Of a stretch of DNA of 64,000 nucleotides, positions 58,688-64,000 are shown piece after piece (positions within the stretch are counted from its first letter, which is position 1; the number at the start of each line of letters is the position of its first letter). The position numbers and the translations under genes are program-made. This DNA comes from Dipteris shenzhenensis. Lineage: Eukaryota > Polypodiophyta > Polypodiopsida > Gleicheniales. The stretch lies in NCBI GenBank assembly GCA_047967505.1, contig CM106540.1. One strand, 5' to 3'. Under the pieces are notes generated by a model. It was not told the origin of the DNA. It saw nothing but the letters and a program-made list of their open reading frames with translations, and did not search any database.

Positions 58688-60125
58688 TTGAAGAGGTACA
58701 TTCAGTTGGCACATGAACCAATCACACCACCCCAAGATGTAGCCAAACTAGCTGCCTTCCTATCCACTAAGATCAAGATGCCCATCGTGACAATATTATG
58801 GGATCAACCCACTCTTTACATCTTGGATTCTACGAATGGAAAAATAGTAACTCTTGAGTCCATTTATCCTAAGATAATTGAAGGCCCAAATGACCCCCAA
58901 CACTTTCCCAAGGTACTTGTCAGTAAATTGGGCAAGTACTTTGAAAGTGGTGATAGCAACGAAGTACTTCCCATCTCCTACCAAGGTAAGATCATGACTG
59001 CAACTTGTATGGTGGAGAAGGTGTAAGCATAGACACTAAGAAATGTTGGGCCATGTGGGAACAGGATAGCACAAACCTCCTTGTCATCAAATTAGTAGAT
59101 GGAGCAATAGGTAGGAGTCCTAAGGGAGATCAAGATTAAGACCCTTCAGTTTGACCACTACCAAGCGTGGTTTTTTGTAAATGGACTTTCCCAACCAACT
59201 AGATGACTATGACATCATATTGGGGGTAGACCTTTATGCAAATTGTAGGATTAGTCCATGAGTGGAGCTCAAATAGAATATATTTATGTACGGATGAGCA
59301 ATTCATGAGGGTGGATCTCCAAACTTGGAAGGCTCACCCTATGTTGGGGAATATATTTGCAGTAGCTAAGTTTGACATTACCAATAGGTTGACATCAGTA
59401 AATATGTCCAATGATTATAAGGAAGAGGACAACGAAAAGAGTCTTGAAGACTCTTGGTGTGATCCTTTACCAGAGTTAGAAGACTCAACAAATTGGATAG
59501 ATACATTGGCCACAATAGATCTACCAAGTGCAAAAGGAACTCAATTTATGCACCTTGACAATGATAATCCTATTGCCATTGCACCTTTTTACACCACATA
59601 AGAGCAGCACTACCTAATTGAGTTGAACCTGCAATTGATAATTCCATTGATACTAAGGAGATGGATATGAATCCATCTTGACTTTGGGTAGATCTGACAT
59701 CAAGAGGTGAAGCATGCTAAATATAGGCCTTCGTAGATGGTAGAGCAAGCAACAACCTCATCTCTTGAGAAACAATAAAACATCTAAGTCACAGGTACTC
59801 CTTCAATTATGTGATTCTGAAATTAAATCCATAGTAGGTAGCTCAATTAAGATTGTTGGTTCCTTAATGCTGAATGTTTCCATGGACAATCACGTTGTGC
59901 CTTGTAAGTTTTTCATAACTCCTGCAAGTACCTTAATGAAAGGTGCATTTCTTCATAAAAGTTGGATCCAAGACACTCACATGAATCAACCCATCAAGAT
60001 GTCACTACCAACGGAACCAACATTCAAGAATCAACATCAACATCCACTTCCACTTCTTAACCTCTGCAAGCACCTCACCAACAAAGAAAACATAGAGGAA
60101 GAGCAACCTGATAGCACAAGTGAGA

Positions 60126-60173
<48 letters not shown>

Positions 60174-60187
60174 TGAACATGATATAG
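58688..60187 (+). pseudogene. Ty3-gypsy-like gag/protease relic (family G, copy 2)
   Basis: It matches the relic at 36900-38310 block by block: DVAKLAAFLSTKIKMPIVTI (58688-59026), a YDIILGVDLY-type protease end near 59205-59235, then VGLVHEWSSNRIYLCTDEQF (59236-59601). Further on, near 59725-59760, AFVDGRASNNLIS resembles the active-site block of gypsy aspartic proteases (D-S-G-A in active enzymes) with Ser replaced. Frames shift several times. The end runs into a (GA)n microsatellite. Confidence 0.5.
60131..60171. repeat. (GA)n microsatellite
   Basis: This is a pure AG/GA run, seen directly. Confidence 0.97.
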
Positions 60188-61096
60188 CTACATGTACACT
60201 ATATTGTATTGAACATGAACATGAATATATACAGGTGAACCCCTTAGGGTTAGGGTTATAGTTTTACCCTAATGCCCTATCTAGATGGTGCAATTTATAC
60301 CATCCTTGACACCCCCTCTTAAATTGCACTAGGTAGGTTAGAGGGTGCATTTACAAGAACTTTTTGTGGATTTTGTTTGGTGCATATGATAGCATCCAAA
60401 ACTTGAGAAGAAAACTAAAAAGAATCATAGTAGTATGTAACAGCGAGTCATGAAAGACGATAACAAGTCATGAAAAATGACAACGAGTCATGAATTATCG
60501 TTTGCAACATGTTATCTAGATTTTTTTATGCTCCTAAATTTTAATCAATTTTATAATCTTTTGCTGACATTAAAGAGAACTGATTTCATAAATTTTGCAA
60601 ACTAAGTATACTTTGAAACTTTTTTTTTTAATGTACATATTGCTAGTTTAAAGGTGCGATTCTTTTTGCTTTTCATGTCAAACAAAAAATATAAAAACCA
60701 ACTCAATGGCATGATATAATATTTTAAGAGGTACTCGTAATTCATGCATGACTATGAAATGTATATTACATCCTTTACTTATAATTACCAAAATATGCTT
60801 TATTTTCTACAATAAATTAAGTAATTTCATATCAATCAATGTAGTTCGTTCCAATATTTGAATTAGAGAATATTTTTGATGTTAAGATAAATAAGTATAT
60901 GGATTCCATGTTCATAGAAGAGGTTTATTGAAATTAACTATCTAAATGGTCAAAGTTTAGAGAATAAAGTAATACAATCTCTTGTCATTCAGACCAAATG
61001 GTTTAATTTCCACCTAATGGTCAATATTTAGATGGTAGTAAGTTTTGAGTTTACTTTATTTGATCTATGAAAACAAGAACAATTGTTGTTTGAAAA
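60172..61096. other. No gene seen
   Basis: This is AT-rich DNA. The last 150 bp show weak inverted similarity to DNA right of 61804, so the foldback structure may extend outwards. Confidence 0.4.
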
Positions 61097-61804
61097 TTGT
61101 GATGTAAACTTGGATTCTGGAATCCAAAATTGGGTGATGGATTGAAATTTTTGTCGAGGGAGTAAAATTTCCATCCAAAAAAAGGGGGAAATGAAGCATT
61201 CCAAAATGTGTCAAATCTCACTTTCATCCAATGAAACCTTCAGTGCCAAAGTTTATTACTGATGGGAAAAATACCATCCGAAAATTCCGCCAACGGAAAA
61301 TTTTCTGTTGATGAAAATTTTCCCTTTATCAAAATCGGGATTCCATAATCCATGTGGATTATGGAATCCCAAATTCCATCGACGGAAGAAAAGTTTCCAT
61401 CAATGGTGGACTGAGATTTCCGTCGACAACTTGAAATCTCAGTCCGTCAACACAAACTTTTTTGTCAATAAAAATCTCAGTCTGTCAACACAAACTTTTC
61501 TTCCATTGATGGAATTTGGGATTCCATAATCCACTTGGATTCTGGAATCCCGATAAGTGGATTCTAGAATCCTGATTTTGATGATGGAAAAATCTTTTGA
61601 TGGGCAGAAATTTTTCCGTCGATGAAATTTTTCGACCCATTGGTAGGAAACTTTGGCACTGAAGGTTTCATTGGATGAAAGCGAGATTTGACACATTTTG
61701 AAACGCTTCGTTTCTCCCTTTTTTGGACCAAAATTTCACTCTCTCGATAAAAATTTCAATCTGTCACCCAATTTTGGATTCCAGAATCCAAGTTCACATC
61801 ACAA
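61097..61804. mobile_element. Foldback-type element with ~170-bp inverted arms
   Basis: The left arm (about 61097-61265) and the reverse complement of the right arm (about 61637-61804) match over some 170 bp, for example TTGTGATGT(A/G)AACTTGG at the tips and TTTCATCCAATGAAACCTTC inside. The middle (61330-61560) is also inverted, with TCCATAATCCA(T/C) and GGATTCTGGAATCC-like blocks. No open frame encodes a transposase, so it would be non-autonomous. I found no clear target duplication. Confidence 0.8.
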
Positions 61805-63674
61805 CAGCTTGGATTGAAATAAAGTAAATTGATAAACTTAAAATCGTCACTATTTAGATCAAAATTTAACTATTTGATCCAAAAAATGTAAGATGATATG
61901 TGTCTTTAGTTAATATTTAAATCTAAAAACACCTTTACATTCAACAAACTTCTTCTATGGCCATGAACTCCATATAGCTACCTATGCTAATACTAAAATA
62001 TTCTTACATTCAAGAATTTGATTAACACTATATAAAAAGGAAGATTTTTTTAAAGAAAATGCATTCCTATAGGTTTATGGATAGCACATTACATACAACA
62101 TGGAGTTTGAAAACATATATAATTGGTATAAAATTTATACTTGAAGGCAATGTTGTTACTCCTATGGAAGTAATTGGTATAAAACTCTTTTAACAAAAGT
62201 GCTCGAGAGAAAGTTAAAAAATGGAAAAAATAAAATAAAAGTGGAATTCATTAATGTGTAGAAATGTTTACATTGCAAGCTATAGAAATTCTTGTGTATG
62301 GTTTTGAGCTATAAAAATTTGGACAATTTAGCACTAAAAAATAATTGATATATTAAAGAAAAAGGTCCAAGGACTTTCCCAGTTGAATAGCATAGTTACT
62401 TCTCCTTTAAAATTTGTCATGTTTTCCAAATTATAGGTTAGAACACTCTTTCCAATTCATAATATTGGACGTTTCTAGGTTTTAGAGTAAGATGTAAGTA
62501 ATGTTTTTTTCATAAAAGTAGCTATTTTTAAAAAATATATTTGACATAAAATTGTGTATTTTATCTCCATAGTTTGGAAAATTATACTTTTTTTTGTTTT
62601 TTTTCAAAAAAAGACGTGTGTTGTCATTTGCATGATTTTGTTGTCATTGGCTACGTAGCAGAAGCATGTATAATGAGTACAACTTACTAGATCCTATACA
62701 TATCGTGTATTTCCCCGTCTTAAGTTGTGGGTCATCCTTTGCCTTTGGGAACAAAGCCTAGAATATAGGTCGAAGGGAAGAGAAACGAATTGTGTAGAAA
62801 GTAAAGTCCACCTAGATCAAAGACTGGTCGATCAAAAGATGATTACCTAATGATGTCCACTACACTTGGGGAGGATTGCATTGATGCATAAGTGTCCTCA
62901 TGCTGAGGAGTGATCTGTTGATCGACAGCGATGGTGATCATTGGATCCAAGAGTGGTGTAATGCAGTCGATGCTAGAAATCTGCTAATTTGCACTACTCA
63001 TAGAAACTATGTGCAAGGTATGCTCCATGTCAAAGGTGAAAGCATCAAGGATCAATGCTAGAATGAAGTCACCTGAACAGTTGTATGCACTGTGACATGT
63101 ATCTCCACATGTGGCTGGAGATGTGAGTGCCTCGTACTGAGGATTTACCTGCTGCTGTTATTGAATAACTCATGATCATAACTAAACTCATGCTGACTAT
63201 TTGTAGCATATGTGGCAAAAGATGGAGTTGGATCCATGCATGGAAGTGATGGCTGTACATCATGAGAATCAAAATGAGCTGATCTGGATGGGGTTGCCTA
63301 GTGTTGAGGGTGTTAGAATCCAAGAGCATGTGCCTAGCGTGCCCCCCGCCAAGACCGCTAGCACCTCACGGAAGTGCACAACCTTCATGGCCACTACGGA
63401 GGCTCTGGCATGTGTGTATGGCAGGTCCCCACCCCTGCCATAAGGCACCCTTGCCTAGCCAGCCCTCCAACCTCCACAAAAGGCAAGCTTGGGGGAATTG
63501 AAGATAGGAGGGGTAACTTGGACTATTTATGTCCCTTCATCTTCCACACACCTTTGTATGTGGGATAATTCAACCCTTTCTCCTTCTTCTTATCCCCTTT
63601 GTCCATGAGAGATTTGCACCTCCAACACCCCCCTCCAATCGATCATGGAGAGAGGTGGCCAGGGATCAGACCCG
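61805..63674. other. No gene seen; leader of the LTR element at the right edge
   Basis: The first 900 bp are AT-rich without features. From about 63300 the GC content rises; this part adjoins the primer site at 63675 and would be the leader of a minus-strand LTR element, but no gag or pol is readable. Confidence 0.4.
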
Positions 63675-63687
63675 GGCTCTGATACCA
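63675..63687 (-). promoter_or_regulatory. Primer binding site, initiator tRNA-Met
   Basis: GGCTCTGATACCA on the plus strand is followed directly by TGTAAGAAAATAG, the start of an LTR. Confidence 0.9.
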
Positions 63688-64000
63688 TGTAAGAAAATAG
63701 TACGCAGCGGAAGATAACAACAAAACGCAAGTACACGATGGAAAGCTGGAGAGAATACAAAAAATTCTGATATACCAAACTGCTGATACAACTGATGGTT
63801 GGCTGTCCACCCGTGCGCTCTACAGACAGAGCTTCGATGGTGATCTAGACAGATGCTGGACGGAGGACTATGAGCGTGAAGAACTGGTGATCTGATGATA
63901 GGGGGTGGCCACTTATATAGTGTAAGTGGTTGACGGTCGGCCCTGTAATAGGCAGTTGGCCTAATAGACAGTCGGCCTGGAAGACCACCGACCCTTCAGA
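63688..64000 (-). repeat. 5' LTR (partial) of a minus-strand LTR retrotransposon
   Basis: The sequence starting TGTAAGAAAATAGTACGCAG next to a primer binding site is the inner border of an LTR that runs past the window end. It contains a TATA-like CTTATATAGTG near 63913. Its partner LTR was not found to the left. Confidence 0.75.

Overview
The window looks like repeat-rich nuclear DNA of a land plant, most likely a seed-free vascular plant such as a fern; this is an inference. Pointers are a plant-type initiator tRNA-Met gene, an intron-containing A-type cytochrome P450, PPR relics of the kind expanded in ferns and lycophytes, introns with GT..AG borders, and many Ty1-copia and Ty3-gypsy remains. 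Only two genes look intact: the tRNA gene (1572-1643) and the P450 (51036-53365, minus). Almost everything else is mobile DNA in some state of decay.

Layout. 0-21 kb: copia gag relics, the tRNA gene, a deleted copia element with both LTRs and a 5-bp target duplication (3057-6400), scattered copia gag/protease scraps and tandem repeats, then a nearly full-length but broken copia element (11824-17375) inserted into the end of an older LTR element. 21.3-35.8 kb: a 14.46-kb Mutator-like (MULE-like) DNA element with ~70-bp imperfect terminal inverted repeats and near-identical 9-bp target duplications. It holds captured PPR fragments, a multi-exon gene on the minus strand that reads as a ParB-like domain joined to a beta-class (permuted) DNA methyltransferase-like domain, palindromic and purine-rich repeats, and on the plus strand a Cys/His-finger + DDE + AT-hook + SWIM transposase-like gene.

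35.9-38.3 kb: an LTR relic followed by gypsy-like gag/protease relics. 39.4-49.6 kb: a second, diverged copy of the same two-gene arrangement: a ParB-like/methyltransferase-like pseudogene on the minus strand, a 3.6-kb spacer with five palindromes centred on ATTAAT, and a DDE/SWIM transposase-like pseudogene on the plus strand. 51.0-53.4 kb: the P450. 54.3-55.2 kb: gypsy integrase remains. 57.6-60.2 kb: a second copy of the 36-38 kb LTR plus gag/protease arrangement. 61.1-61.8 kb: a foldback element. 63.7-64.0 kb: the start of another LTR.

How it fits together. The most notable proposal is that the methyltransferase-like and transposase-like genes form one divergent two-gene module of a MULE-like element, since the same order, orientation and spacing occurs twice with clearly diverged proteins. 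Both copies are decayed: in-frame stops, frameshifts, a 19-bp duplication in one methyltransferase motif I, and an apparent loss of the third catalytic acidic residue in one transposase. Intact relatives would be needed to learn the function. Domain names rest on motif reading by eye, not on database searches.
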